A stretch of 64,000 nucleotides of DNA from Hyphococcus sp. (GTDB taxonomy: Bacteria; Pseudomonadota; Alphaproteobacteria; Caulobacterales; Parvularculaceae). This document shows, piece by piece, positions 17,966 through 26,813 of this stretch. Each line of letters begins with the position of its first letter. Position 1 is the stretch's first letter. The DNA lies in contig JANQRY010000006.1 in NCBI GenBank assembly GCA_028284345.1, positions 1 through 64,000 of the forward strand, given 5' to 3'. Both the position numbers and the translations under genes were made by a program. Under the pieces are notes generated by a model, which did no database searches, was not told where the DNA came from, and saw only the letters and a list, made by a program, of their open reading frames with translations.

Positions 17966-18664
17966 CTAGTCCGCCATCAGGACGTAACCGACGCCGCGCA
18001 CGGTCTGAAGATAAATCGGCGCGCGCGGGTCTTCTTCAATCTTCTTGCGCAGGCGCGTCACCTGAACATCGACAGAGCGTTCCATGGCGGTGTCGGTCTG
18101 CTCGGCCAGCGCGTGGCGGGAGATCGCCTCGCCGGGCTTTTTCGCCAGCGCTTTCAAAAGGCTCGTCTCGCCCGCGGTCAGTTTTACGAGATCGCCGTCG
18201 CGGCGCAGCTCGCCGCGACCGATGGCGAAGGTGCACCCGCCGAAGGTCAATTCCTGTTTGTTAAGGCCCGCCGAGCGCGCCCGCCGCAGCAGCGCGTTGA
18301 TGCGCAACAGGAGTTCACGCGGCTCGAACGGTTTCGACAGATAATCGTCGGCGCCCCGTTCAAGCCCCTCAATGCGGTCTTCCGGCAGGCCGCGCGCCGT
18401 CAGCAGCAGGATCGGCACATTCGATGCGCTGCGAACGGATTTCGTGAGGTCGAAGCCGGACTCGCCCGGCATCATCACGTCCACCACCAGCACGTCGAAG
18501 TCAACGCCGTTCATCACGCGCCGCGCCTCGGCGGCGTTCTGCGCAACGGACGTGCGATAGCCGTTTTCGCTGAGATACTTTTTTAACAGAGTGCGAATGC
18601 GGTCGTCGTCGTCGACGATCAGCACATGCCCGGCGTCTTCCGCAATGTCGTGTTTGTCCGCCAT
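17966..18664 (-). CDS. OmpR-family response regulator (PetR type)
   Basis: A 232-residue regulator. The receiver domain has VLIVDDDDRIRTLLKKYL with the acidic pair near residues 18-19, phospho-acceptor Asp62 in LVVDVMMPGESG, and Lys in DYLSKPFEPREL. The C-terminal winged helix ends DVQVTRLRKKIEEDPRAP and then YLQTVRGVGYVL. The frame is open far upstream, but ATG 18664 gives the standard length and lies 8 bases after the pgsA stop. Partner kinase is the next gene. Targets cannot be inferred. Confidence 0.92.
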   Translation of the reverse strand: MADKHDIAEDAGHVLIVDDDDRIRTLLKKYLSENGYRTSVAQNAAEARRVMNGVDFDVLVVDVMMPGESGFDLTKSVRSASNVPILLLTARGLPEDRIEGLERGADDYLSKPFEPRELLLRINALLRRARSAGLNKQELTFGGCTFAIGRGELRRDGDLVKLTAGETSLLKALAKKPGEAISRHALAEQTDTAMERSVDVQVTRLRKKIEEDPRAPIYLQTVRGVGYVLMAD

Positions 18665-18672
18665 GGCGCCCG

Positions 18673-19227
18673 TCAGTCTTTTCGCCCGCTTAACAGCCTT
18701 ATTGCGCCAACAGAATAGGCGGCCCCGGTCCAAATTGTAAGGATGGCGGCAAGCCATAGGGCGCCGACGCCGAAGGGCCTGAATTCCGCGCCAATGAGCC
18801 CTTGCGGCGCCGTCGCGAGGAGCAATCCGGCGGCGATAATCTGCGCGGCGGTTTTCCACTTGGCGAGCCGGGTCACCGGCAGGGCGCCGCCGCGCGCGGC
18901 GACGGCCTCGCGCAGCCCGCTGACGAGGATCTCCCGCAAGATGATCGCCAGCGCCGCAATGACGCCCGCGCCGCCGATGACGCCATTGCGTACGAGCAGG
19001 ATGAGCGCCGCGGTAATGAGCAATTTGTCCGCCAGCGGATCAATCGCTGCGCCGAGCGCTGAAACCTTGCCGCGCGCCCGCGCGACTCGTCCGTCGACAA
19101 AGTCCGTAAGAGACGCCAGCACGAAGACCGCGAACGCCGCCATCATGTTCCATGGGGCGCTGGCCATGAAAAGCGCAACGAAGGGAATGATCAGGGCGAT
19201 CCGGGCGAGCGTGATGACATTGGCCAT
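18673..19227 (-). CDS. pgsA: CDP-diacylglycerol-glycerol-3-phosphate 3-phosphatidyltransferase
   Basis: Makes phosphatidylglycerol phosphate in the inner membrane. The protein has 184 residues and four or more transmembrane helices. The CDP-alcohol phosphotransferase signature D-G-x2-A-R-x8-G-x3-D-x3-D is intact in the stretch FVDGRVARARGKVSALGAAI followed by DPLADKLL. I use ATG 19227 because the N-terminus MANVITLARIALIIPF is the family start; the open frame upstream would add about 46 residues of low-complexity sequence. It is followed closely by the two-component pair. Confidence 0.93.
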   Translation of the reverse strand: MANVITLARIALIIPFVALFMASAPWNMMAAFAVFVLASLTDFVDGRVARARGKVSALGAAIDPLADKLLITAALILLVRNGVIGGAGVIAALAIILREILVSGLREAVAARGGALPVTRLAKWKTAAQIIAAGLLLATAPQGLIGAEFRPFGVGALWLAAILTIWTGAAYSVGAIRLLSGRKD

Positions 19228-19300
19228 GGGGCCCGTACATAGGCCGCGTCGCCGGTTTTCGCCAGCGACGCGGGCGCCGCGCGTTTGATGACCGGGAAGG

Positions 19301-20680
19301 TCAGCCTTCTTTTTCGTCGCCGCCCCAGATGCGCCGCCACCACGGGTCCTTTGCGGGTTCCTCAAAGGATTGTCCGTTTTCGCCCATCCTGGCGCGGATG
19401 TCGTCGATGTCCCAGCCGGTCAGGCTGGCGAGGGTCTGGGCTTCCTTTTCGAATCGTTTCGGCAGGTCGGCCTTGTAGGACTCGGCGGCCTCGCATTGCG
19501 AATCACCCTGCCAGGGATGACGCAACACATAGCGGCCCTGATAGTTCGACCGGTCGCCGGTCTCCTTGAACATCAGGTCTTCGGGAAAAGTGTTCGCGTC
19601 GTAGGAAACGTGGAGACGAGTCACAAAGACGTCCCGGGCCTGGGGCGCCGGGCGTCGCGGCTGGATCGCGTCCGCCCCGGCGCCGATCCAGTAGACACCA
19701 AGCTCGCGCAACTCGCTTTGGCTCAAAGGGTCGGCCGCGCAGGGGTCACACCAGTTCATGTCCCAGGCGTATTCGAGAAACACCGCGCGATCGTTTTCCT
19801 TTTTCACCTGGGTCGCGAACATGTCCTTGTAGAAGTCGCCGAATTCTCCCTTGACGTAGGTCGGCACTTCCGAGCCGGTGGGCAGTTTGGCCGTGCGGTA
19901 GTTGGTCGTTTCGATACGGCCCGTGCGCGTCAGGGCGAACACAAACAATTCCTGCTTGCCGTCGGCGTTCACCGTGCCGAGCCGGATCGGCAGCATGAAT
20001 TTCGGGCTTTCAAACGCGATCTGCAACGGCCGCAGGTATTTGAGGCCGGTTTTCGTCTGTTCTTCGAGATTGACCTTGGCGACGAAGAACTTGGTGTTCT
20101 GTTTGATGTAGCTGCCGAGCACCGACTCCGCGCCTTCGGGCAGCTTGTAGCCGTTCTGTTTCAGCCATGTCGCCAACCCGTCCGACTGATCGGCGGACAG
20201 GATCTGGATGTCGTATTCGCCGACGGTGTATTCGGCCTCCACGGTCACGCCGAGACCTTTTCGAAGTCGCGGGCCGGCCTCTTCCACCGCCGCCGCCATG
20301 GGCATGGCGAGGTCCATTTCCCGGCGCTCATATAAGACGCACGGATCTTCATCGAAATATTCAACCAGCCGCGGCGCGGTGTAGGCGTCGAGATGATCGA
20401 TGATGGCGTTTTCGGTGACATGGATCTGCTCTTCCTCCAGCACCACCGGCACGGGGATGACCATGGCGAATTCTTTCAGTTCGCCCTGATAATCGTTCGC
20501 CATGGTGATGACGGTGCGGTCGCCGTCGCGCATGATTGCGACTTTCGACGCCTTGTTGAACAGCTTGGTGTCGGCCTTGGCGACGTAAAAGCCGCAGAAG
20601 GCGACGGCGCCGCCGGTCAGCGCGACAGCGGACACGCCGGCGAAGGCGGCGGCGAGGGTTTTCTTCAGTGAACGGTTCAT
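19301..20680 (-). CDS. DUF2330 domain protein, exported
   Basis: A 459-residue protein with a signal peptide (MNRSLKKTLAAAFAGVSAVA followed by LTGGAVA), so it should be periplasmic or membrane-attached. Right after it comes the DUF2330 mark FCGFYVAKAD, then FNKASKVAIMRDGDRTVITM and FAMVIPVPVVLEEEQIHV. A C-x2-C motif occurs in WCDPCAADPLSQSEL. No catalytic role is known for this family. It lies 31 bases downstream of an RnfD-like membrane protein and is co-transcribed with it, which suggests an exported partner of a membrane flavoprotein. That link is inference from context. Confidence 0.8.
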   Translation of the reverse strand: MNRSLKKTLAAAFAGVSAVALTGGAVAFCGFYVAKADTKLFNKASKVAIMRDGDRTVITMANDYQGELKEFAMVIPVPVVLEEEQIHVTENAIIDHLDAYTAPRLVEYFDEDPCVLYERREMDLAMPMAAAVEEAGPRLRKGLGVTVEAEYTVGEYDIQILSADQSDGLATWLKQNGYKLPEGAESVLGSYIKQNTKFFVAKVNLEEQTKTGLKYLRPLQIAFESPKFMLPIRLGTVNADGKQELFVFALTRTGRIETTNYRTAKLPTGSEVPTYVKGEFGDFYKDMFATQVKKENDRAVFLEYAWDMNWCDPCAADPLSQSELRELGVYWIGAGADAIQPRRPAPQARDVFVTRLHVSYDANTFPEDLMFKETGDRSNYQGRYVLRHPWQGDSQCEAAESYKADLPKRFEKEAQTLASLTGWDIDDIRARMGENGQSFEEPAKDPWWRRIWGGDEKEG

Positions 20681-20711
20681 CTTATCGGTCTCTCTTATTT
20701 GAGGAAATTTT

Positions 20712-21593
20712 CTATTCAGCAGGGGCGGGATGGTTTCGCGCTGGCGCCCGCCGCGCCTTGAGGCGCTTCAAGACAGGCGGCGCGCGCACCGGATCGCCCC
20801 AGCGGTAATGCGGCGCCGGGTCGGCCCATTCGAGGGCCGGGCGAATGACGCACATGATGGCGAGGGAATAGAAAAGCCCGTCCGTCACGAAGAAATGCCA
20901 GATCAGAATGTAGGTAAGGATGGCGGCGCCGGCGGCGAATGCGGCGCGCGCGATCGATCCGTCCGGCGTCGTTTTCGGATCGGAAATCATAAAAAAGGCG
21001 AACAGGATCAGCGCGCCGTTCTGCAGGCGCAGGACGGGAATGGAGAGCGGGTCCCCAAGCCATAACGCCCGCGCGAACAGCAATATCGCAAAGACGCCGA
21101 GGAATATCAGCGGGACGTCAATCCGTGCGGCGCGGTAAGTGACGAACAACCCCGCGCCGGCAAGCAGGGCCGCGAACCAGATCGCCGTTCCCCATTGTCC
21201 GGGCGTCGTCCACGCCGCGTCCGTCGCCAGCACCATGGCGACGATGGCGAAATTGGCCGGGTTAAAAATATGTTTGTCGCCAAGGCGCAGCGCAAATTTC
21301 GACGCAATCGCCAGCGCGGCCGCAAGGGCGAGGGGCCAGACGGCGTCGGCGCGCAGGAGCAGGGACAAAGACAATGCAGTGATCAGCGCGCTGCGGAAAT
21401 CGGGTTTTGTGGCGATTAGGAACGACCCGAGGACTTGCGCGGCGCAGGCGGCGGCGACGATGGCGATGAACTGGCCCGACGCAATCTCAAACGCGCCGCT
21501 CAGCCATCCAAAGGCGAGGAGGCAGCCGAGGGTCAGGATCTGGTAATGTCGCGGATCCCGCAAAAGTCCCGAAAAGGGAAGGCGCGCCGGCAT
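20712..21593 (-). CDS. RnfD/NqrB-like membrane protein
   Basis: A 293-residue protein with about nine hydrophobic helices. The LRDPRHYQILTLGCLLAFGW start, the KHIFNPANFAIV segment and the MISDPKTTPDGSIARAAFAA segment match the RnfD/NqrB membrane-subunit family. RnfD and NqrB carry covalently bound FMN and move electrons across the membrane in multi-subunit complexes, but no other rnf or nqr genes are present here. ATG 21593 is chosen over the longer frame because GAGAGGA precedes it. Pairing with DUF2330 points to a small stand-alone redox module, which is inference. Confidence 0.75.
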   Translation of the reverse strand: MPARLPFSGLLRDPRHYQILTLGCLLAFGWLSGAFEIASGQFIAIVAAACAAQVLGSFLIATKPDFRSALITALSLSLLLRADAVWPLALAAALAIASKFALRLGDKHIFNPANFAIVAMVLATDAAWTTPGQWGTAIWFAALLAGAGLFVTYRAARIDVPLIFLGVFAILLFARALWLGDPLSIPVLRLQNGALILFAFFMISDPKTTPDGSIARAAFAAGAAILTYILIWHFFVTDGLFYSLAIMCVIRPALEWADPAPHYRWGDPVRAPPVLKRLKARRAPARNHPAPAE

Positions 21594-21717
21594 GGCGTCC
21601 TCTCTTCGTTCATCGCGCCCGGTCGCCACTATGGCTTTAATCAAGGCGGAATGACGGCGCTCGCCGGGAAGTTTGGAGGCGTTTCACGCGATTGCGGCGA
21701 TCCGCGCGTTAGGCGCG

Positions 21718-23631
21718 TCAGCCGCCGTGAAAATGATCGTAAATCGCTTGCGCCAGAGCATCCGACACGCCGTCCACGGCGGCGAGATCGGCGGGCTTCG
21801 CCCGCGCGACTTCCTTTGCCGACCCAAAATGATTGAGGAGCGCGCGCTTTCGTTTCGCGCCGACGCCCGGCACGTCGTCCAGCGGATTGGCGCTGATCGC
21901 TTTCTTTCGTTTTGCGCGATGGGCGCCGATGGCGAAGCGATGCGCCTCGTCGCGCAGGCGTTGCAGGAAGTACAGCCCCTGATCGCGCGGCGGCAATAAA
22001 AAAGGGTCTTTGCCCGGCATGACGACCTGATCGTCCCCGGTCCCCATGGTGCGGTCGATGCGTTTGGCGCCGGTCTCCGTCACGCGCCGCGCTTTTGCGA
22101 CGCCGATGACGGCAATCCCTTCCGATTCCGGCTCGACGCCGAGGTCCGCAAAAACCGACAACGCCGCCGACAAATGCCCTTTGCCGCCGTCGATGATAAC
22201 GAGGTCCGGCCGCTCGGCGTTTTCGTCCTTCAACATGCGTGAGAACCGCCGCGTCAGCACTTCGCGCATCATGGCGTAGTCGTCGCCCGCGACGAGGTTT
22301 TCCGATTTGATGTTGAACTTGCGATACTGGTTTTTGACGAAACCGTCCGGGCCCGCGACGATCATGGCGCCGACGGCGTTCTCGCCCTGAATATGAGAGT
22401 TGTCGTAGACCTCGATCCGCTCCGGCGCGGCGTCGAGGCCCAGCGCCGACGCCAGCGCGTCGAGCCCTTTGCGCTGGGTTGCCGATTCGGCCATGCGCCG
22501 GGACAACGCCTCGCGGGCGTTCATGATGGCGGCGGCGACAAGGTCGCGCTTTTCGCCCCGCTGCGGCTGGCGCACCGTCACGGTTCGTCCGGCCTTGAGC
22601 GTCAGGGCTTCCTCTAAAAGATCGGCCTGCGTCAGCTCATGGGAGACAAGCACGGCGCGGGGCGGTTCGCGTCCGTCGTAAAACTGGGCGATAAAGGTTT
22701 CGAGGATATCGCCCGGCGCGGCGTCCTGCGTCTGGCGCGGGAAGAAGGCGTGATTACCCCAGTTCTGGCCGGCGCGGAAAAAGAAAACCTGGACGCAGAC
22801 CTGTCCGCTTTCTTCATGCAGTGCAAAAATATCCGCTTCGCCGACCGTGGCGGCGTTGATGTCCTGCGTCCCCTGAACGTGGGTCAGCGCGCGGATGCGG
22901 TCGCGCAAGGCGGCGGCGCGCTCAAAGTCCAGCGCGCCGGATGCGGCTTCCATTTCATTTGAAAGCGTGCGCTGTATCTCGCCGCTTTTCCCGTCGAGAA
23001 ATATCTTCGCTTCGTCCACAAGCGCCGCATACTGATCGCGGCTGATCAGATCGACGCAGGGCGCCGAACAGCGTTTGATCTGATGCAGGAGGCAGGGGCG
23101 CGTGCGGCTTTCATAAACGCTGTCGGAGCATGAGCGCAGCAAAAACGCCTTTTGCAGCGTGTTCAGCGTGCGATTGACGGCGCCGGCCGATGCAAACGGG
23201 CCGTAATAGACGCCCTTGCGTTTGCGCGCGCCGCGGTGTTTCAAAATCTGCGGCGCCGCGTGATCTTCCGCAACCAGAATATAGGGAAACGACTTGTCGT
23301 CGCGCAAAATCACATTGTAGCGCGGCCGCAACTGCTTGATGAGGTTGGCTTCGAGCAGCAGCGCCTCGATCTCCGTCGCCGTGACGACGAATTCCATGGC
23401 GCGCGTTTCGCCGATCATGCGCATGATGCGGTTCGAATGACCGCCGGATTTTGCGTAGGAAGAAACGCGGGCTTTCAGGCTCTTCGCCTTACCCACATAG
23501 AGGACTTCAGCCTTTTCGCCGATCATGCGGTAGACGCCCGGCTTGGCCGGCAGGCGGCGGACCTGATCAGCAATCAGCGCAGCGCCCTTTAGCGCGTGAT
23601 TCGTTTCTTCAGCGTCGGCGGCGGCGTCCAT
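21718..23631 (-). CDS. uvrC: Excinuclease ABC subunit C
   Basis: Makes the two incisions of nucleotide excision repair with UvrB. The protein has 637 residues. It has an N-terminal GIY-YIG nuclease domain ([20 protein letters not shown]), a central UVR helix pair ([19 protein letters not shown]), the RNase-H-like C-terminal nuclease region with [20 protein letters not shown] and [19 protein letters not shown], and a final HhH pair ([20 protein letters not shown]). The gene is divergent from DUF3592, with a perfect 14-bp palindrome in between. Confidence 0.96.
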   Translation of the reverse strand: MDAAADAEETNHALKGAALIADQVRRLPAKPGVYRMIGEKAEVLYVGKAKSLKARVSSYAKSGGHSNRIMRMIGETRAMEFVVTATEIEALLLEANLIKQLRPRYNVILRDDKSFPYILVAEDHAAPQILKHRGARKRKGVYYGPFASAGAVNRTLNTLQKAFLLRSCSDSVYESRTRPCLLHQIKRCSAPCVDLISRDQYAALVDEAKIFLDGKSGEIQRTLSNEMEAASGALDFERAAALRDRIRALTHVQGTQDINAATVGEADIFALHEESGQVCVQVFFFRAGQNWGNHAFFPRQTQDAAPGDILETFIAQFYDGREPPRAVLVSHELTQADLLEEALTLKAGRTVTVRQPQRGEKRDLVAAAIMNAREALSRRMAESATQRKGLDALASALGLDAAPERIEVYDNSHIQGENAVGAMIVAGPDGFVKNQYRKFNIKSENLVAGDDYAMMREVLTRRFSRMLKDENAERPDLVIIDGGKGHLSAALSVFADLGVEPESEGIAVIGVAKARRVTETGAKRIDRTMGTGDDQVVMPGKDPFLLPPRDQGLYFLQRLRDEAHRFAIGAHRAKRKKAISANPLDDVPGVGAKRKRALLNHFGSAKEVARAKPADLAAVDGVSDALAQAIYDHFHGG

Positions 23632-23653
23632 AGGGCTGAAAATACCCGAAAAA

Positions 23654-23667
23654 CACGGTTAACCGTG
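23654..23667. promoter_or_regulatory. Perfect 14-bp palindrome between uvrC and DUF3592 gene
   Basis: CACGGTTAACCGTG is its own reverse complement and lies 22 bases upstream of the uvrC start and 95 bases upstream of the divergent gene. It contains a GGTTAACC core. It is a candidate operator; it does not match the alphaproteobacterial LexA box GTTC-N7-GTTC. Confidence 0.4.
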
Positions 23668-23762
23668 CATTCACTATTTGGCATAAACTGTGCTTATAAA
23701 GAGCTACTGCGCCCTGCGGGCCCGGTCAAACCGCCGCAAGGAAACGCGCACAGCGGAGAGAT

Positions 23763-24254
23763 ATGGCGACAGTCGTAAAAAGCCGTTCGGAAGTCACATT
23801 CGTGCTTCTGTTTTTCACGACGCTGGCGATCATCGGGATTCTGGCGGGGAGTTTTTTCGTGCGCGATTTTGCGCGCGCCCGCGCCAGCGCCGCCTGGCCG
23901 ACGGCGGACGGCGTTGTGCTGTCGCAGCTTGATGAAGGCGGCGACCGAGTGCGATACGCTTATTCCTTCGCCGGTCGCAGCTATCAGTCGACCCGTGATC
24001 GCGTTTTCATCGCGGGGATCCTGAAGCCGTCATCTGAAGACTACGCGCCCGGTCAAACTGTCGCTGTTTATATCGATCCGAAGGATCCGTCTTTCTCCGT
24101 ATTGGAGCCGGGCGGGGCGGGCCTTGCTTTTGTATTCCTGACCATGATGTCGGGCGTTTGCATTTTTTTTGGCGTCGGCGGCGTGATCTGGACGTTTTCA
24201 GAAGGCGTTGACGCCAACGCCATGCGCGACAACTTGCACCCGTCAAACGCCTAG
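23763..24254 (+). CDS. DUF3592 domain-containing membrane protein
   Basis: A 163-residue protein with one helix near residues 13-33 (FVLLFFTTLAIIGILAGSFF) and another near 118-143, enclosing an extracytoplasmic beta-rich domain. DUF3592 marks are AAWPTADGVVLS near residue 43, YAYSFAGRSYQSTRD, and the VAVYIDPKDPSFSVLEPG segment just before the second helix. The ATG is preceded by CGGAGAGAT. Tail-to-tail with folB, overlapping by 4 bases. Function unknown. Confidence 0.82.
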   Translation: MATVVKSRSEVTFVLLFFTTLAIIGILAGSFFVRDFARARASAAWPTADGVVLSQLDEGGDRVRYAYSFAGRSYQSTRDRVFIAGILKPSSEDYAPGQTVAVYIDPKDPSFSVLEPGGAGLAFVFLTMMSGVCIFFGVGGVIWTFSEGVDANAMRDNLHPSNA

Positions 24255-24673
24255 CGTTTGTAGCGAACAATTTCGATACCGGCCGCCGCGGCCTCTTCGA
24301 TGGCGCGCGGCTTTTCAACCCGCACCCGGACCGACAGCGCCATCGGATGAGCGAGGACAAGGCTCGCAATTCGTTCTGCGAGGGTTTCAACGAGTTTAAT
24401 GTGGCCGCTGGCGATAATGTCTTTCACGCCATGGGTCAGGCGGTTGTAGCACATGACGTCTTCCAGGCGATCGGCGTCCGGCGCGCTGGGCTCGGTAACC
24501 TCGACTTCCATGTCGATCCGAACCGGTTGCGAGACGCCTTGCTCCTCGTCATAGACGCCGATGAACGCGTCGAGAACAAGGTCGCGCACGTAAATGAACC
24601 GCCGCGGCGCCGTTTCGCTGCGCGGGATCGCCGTCACCTTGGCCGCCGTTTTCTGTTTTTCAGATCCGCTCAT
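24251..24673 (-). CDS. folB: Dihydroneopterin aldolase
   Basis: Converts dihydroneopterin to 6-hydroxymethyl-dihydropterin in folate synthesis. Family marks in this 140-residue protein are RRFIYVRDLVLDAFIGVYDE (the catalytic-region I-G-x-x-x-x-E pattern), QPVRIDMEVEV, then VMCYNRLTHGVKDII and a late VETLAERIASLVLAHP. The first 30 residues are a Lys/Ala-rich extension. ATG 24673 overlaps the stop of the upstream SDR gene by 4 bases (ATGA), so the two are coupled. Confidence 0.9.
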   Translation of the reverse strand: MSGSEKQKTAAKVTAIPRSETAPRRFIYVRDLVLDAFIGVYDEEQGVSQPVRIDMEVEVTEPSAPDADRLEDVMCYNRLTHGVKDIIASGHIKLVETLAERIASLVLAHPMALSVRVRVEKPRAIEEAAAAGIEIVRYKR

Positions 24674-25431
24674 TCGTTCACCAGAACATCCGGCGTTTGC
24701 CAGGCGAGATGCTGGCCGCCGTCGACGGCGATCATCTGTCCCGTCACCGCCTTTGCCGATGCGAGATAAAGGACGGCGTCGCAAATGTCGCCTGGATCGG
24801 CGCCGCGACCGAGGATAGTCGCCGCGTTCTGGCGGCGCCAGTCCGCGTCCGATTGCCTCGGATTTTTAAGGGTCGGGCCGGGCCCGATGGCGTTGACGCG
24901 AACGCCCGTCGGTCCCAGCGCCTGCGCGAGCGTTACGGTCAGGGTTAGCAGCGCGGCCTTCGACGTCGTGTAGGAAAGAAACTGCGGCGTCAGTTTTTTC
25001 ACCCGCTGGTCAATGATGTTGATGACGGCGTTTTCCGCGCCATCGACCGCTTGGGCCGCGAAATCCTGAATCAGCTTCAGCGGCGCGCGCAGATTCGTTT
25101 CCATATGCAGGTCCCAGCTCTTGCGGGACATGGAAGCAATGTCGTCAGCTTCAAAAACCGACGCGGAATTGACGAGAAGGCTGATCGGCCCGATGGCGTC
25201 TTTTGCGGCGCCGACGAGTTTTGCGGTTTCGGCTTCCTTCGATAAATCCGCTTTTACCGAAACGGCCTTTGCGCCTTTCTTGCGGATCTCCTCGGCGACC
25301 GCGTCGGCTTCGGCGCGCGACGATCGGTAGTGCAGGGCAACGTTGTAGCCCGCATCCGCGAGGGCCAGGGAGATCGCTTTGCCGATGCGTTTGCCGGCGC
25401 CGGTGACGAGCGCGGTTCTGACGTCCGTCAT
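24670..25431 (-). CDS. SDR family oxidoreductase, pteridine-reductase (FolM/PTR1)-like
   Basis: A 253-residue short-chain dehydrogenase. The cofactor motif is VTGAGKRIGKAISLAL, where K-R-I-G in place of the usual R-G-I-G resembles pteridine reductases, followed by NVALHYRSSRAEA with basic residues that favour NADPH. Then come the NSASVFEADD segment and the active-site Tyr and Lys in SYTTSKAALLTLTVTLA, with the GPGPTLKNPRQS loop after it. Translational coupling to folB supports a role in reducing a pterin or dihydrofolate-type compound. The assignment to pterins is inference from motif and context. Confidence 0.85.
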   Translation of the reverse strand: MTDVRTALVTGAGKRIGKAISLALADAGYNVALHYRSSRAEADAVAEEIRKKGAKAVSVKADLSKEAETAKLVGAAKDAIGPISLLVNSASVFEADDIASMSRKSWDLHMETNLRAPLKLIQDFAAQAVDGAENAVINIIDQRVKKLTPQFLSYTTSKAALLTLTVTLAQALGPTGVRVNAIGPGPTLKNPRQSDADWRRQNAATILGRGADPGDICDAVLYLASAKAVTGQMIAVDGGQHLAWQTPDVLVNE

Positions 25432-25434
25432 CGC

Positions 25435-26403
25435 TTAAAACGCGCCTGACGATTGCGCGAGGAAATACATGAACGCGCCATAGCCAACGAGCATCGCCGC
25501 GCCGGCGAGGCGCCCGATATCTTTCCGCGTGAGGACGAAGGCGGCGAGGATGATGGCGGCGGCGACCATTACCGGAATGTCGAAGCGCAGGGAATCCGGA
25601 TCGAAGACCGCGGTTCCGGCAAGGCCCGCCGCGCCGCCGACGGCGAATATATTGAAAATGTTGGAGCCGATGATCCCGCCGATCGCCACGTCGGATTTTC
25701 TGTGCATGGCGGCCGCGATCACTGTCGCCAGTTCTGGCAGCGACGTGCCGAAAGCGACAATGGTGAGGCCGATGACTTCCTCGCGAACGCCCAGTCCGGC
25801 GGCGAGGACGGACCCGTTCGTCACGAGAAGATGCGCCCCGAGCGGCAGGCCGATCAGCCCTGCAATGATAAAGAGAATGGTTTTGGCGCTGACTTTGTCG
25901 TCGGCGATATATTCCTCGACTTCGTCGATCACCGGTTCGCGCTCCGACGACCCCATGGCGCGAACCGCCATGTAAAGAATATAGGCGATGATGCTACAGA
26001 AAAAAGCGGCGCCGATGGGCGTGTTGATGTGTCCCGGCGACGTATAGGCGACCGCGCAGAACGCCGCCGTCGCCAGCAGCATAAACGCCACATGACGGCG
26101 CAGCCCAAGGACGTGGGTCGTCACCGGATAAATGATCGCCGGCAAACCAAGAACCAACAGGACATTGGCGATATTCGATCCGATGATATTGCCGAGGGCA
26201 ATGCCGTCATTGCCCGCAATCACCGCCTTTACGGTCACCACCAGTTCGGGCGCGGACGTGCCGAAGGCGACAATGGTCAGGCTGATGATAAGGGCGGGGA
26301 TCTTCATCGCCGCCGCGAGGCCGACCGCCCCGCGCACCAGAAGGTCGCCGGCAATCAGCAGGATGGCGAGGCCGGAAAAGACCAGTAAAACCTCGGTAAG
26401 CAT
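25435..26403 (-). CDS. Calcium/sodium antiporter (CaCA superfamily, YrbG-like)
   Basis: A 322-residue membrane protein with ten predicted helices arranged as two inverted halves. Each half carries the ion-binding alpha repeat: IVAFGTSAPELVVTV with GNIIGSNIANVLLVLG in the first, and IVAFGTSLPELATVIA with GGIIGSNIFNIFAVGG in the second. The Glu of each GTS-x-PEL motif binds cation. A short acidic loop between the halves (VIDEVEEYIADD) is typical. It ends 3 bases before the SDR start, so antiporter, SDR and folB may share a transcript. Confidence 0.92.
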   Translation of the reverse strand: MLTEVLLVFSGLAILLIAGDLLVRGAVGLAAAMKIPALIISLTIVAFGTSAPELVVTVKAVIAGNDGIALGNIIGSNIANVLLVLGLPAIIYPVTTHVLGLRRHVAFMLLATAAFCAVAYTSPGHINTPIGAAFFCSIIAYILYMAVRAMGSSEREPVIDEVEEYIADDKVSAKTILFIIAGLIGLPLGAHLLVTNGSVLAAGLGVREEVIGLTIVAFGTSLPELATVIAAAMHRKSDVAIGGIIGSNIFNIFAVGGAAGLAGTAVFDPDSLRFDIPVMVAAAIILAAFVLTRKDIGRLAGAAMLVGYGAFMYFLAQSSGAF

Positions 26404-26500
26404 GCGATCCCTTATGAATTATCGTTGTGCGCGCGCCCGCGCCGCCGGGCGCGGCCGACCGTCAGCCCCCGCGCCGCGGCATGTGCGAATTCGGGATCGT

Positions 26501-26593
26501 TCAGTCAATGCTGCCTTTTTCGAGAATATTCAAAATTGCGAGCGCGATAACGAACGCAGCAATCGTGGAAACGGCGATCCAGCCTGGCGCCAT
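26501..26593 (-). CDS. Possible 30-residue single-helix membrane peptide
   Basis: The frame encodes MAPGWIAVSTIAAFVIALAI followed by LNILEKGSID, one clear transmembrane helix with a short charged tail. AGAGGGG lies 7 bases before the ATG, a stronger site than many annotated genes have. It stands alone upstream of the antiporter on the same strand. No family recognised. Such small hydrophobic frames can arise by chance, hence moderate confidence. Confidence 0.5.
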   Translation of the reverse strand: MAPGWIAVSTIAAFVIALAILNILEKGSID

Positions 26594-26762
26594 GGTAAAC
26601 CCCTCTGTTCTGGCCTGTCCGGCCCTTATAGGCAGGCTCGCATGGGCCGTCACCCCTTGCCGGAAGCCAGGCCGCAGCCGGCCCATTTAGCGCCCTATTG
26701 CGGGTGATTACGCGCAAATTGCGTCAAATTTCCCCGCGCCCCTCAAGGCCCCCGTTACGACC

Positions 26763-26778
26763 GTGACCGTATTGTCAC
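26763..26778. promoter_or_regulatory. GTGAC-N6-GTCAC dyad upstream of the PAS_5-like gene
   Basis: A perfect 5-bp inverted repeat with a 6-base centre lies about 40 bases before the preferred ATG of the next gene. It overlaps a possible alternative GTG start, which is one reason to prefer the later start. It differs in spacing from the CRP/FNR site TGTGA-N6-TCACA. Confidence 0.3.
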
Positions 26779-26813
26779 GAACCGAAAAAGGGGCATTGAG
26801 GGATGCGGGCGGC

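Noticed and set aside
25453-26388. A 311-codon frame on the plus strand
   Set aside because: Antisense to the antiporter gene; no membrane helices or domain, composition typical of a shadow.
26763-26778. CRP/FNR site
   Set aside because: The dyad has the form TGA-N8-TCA with other outer bases; CRP/FNR sites are TGTGA-N6-TCACA or TTGAT-N4-ATCAA.
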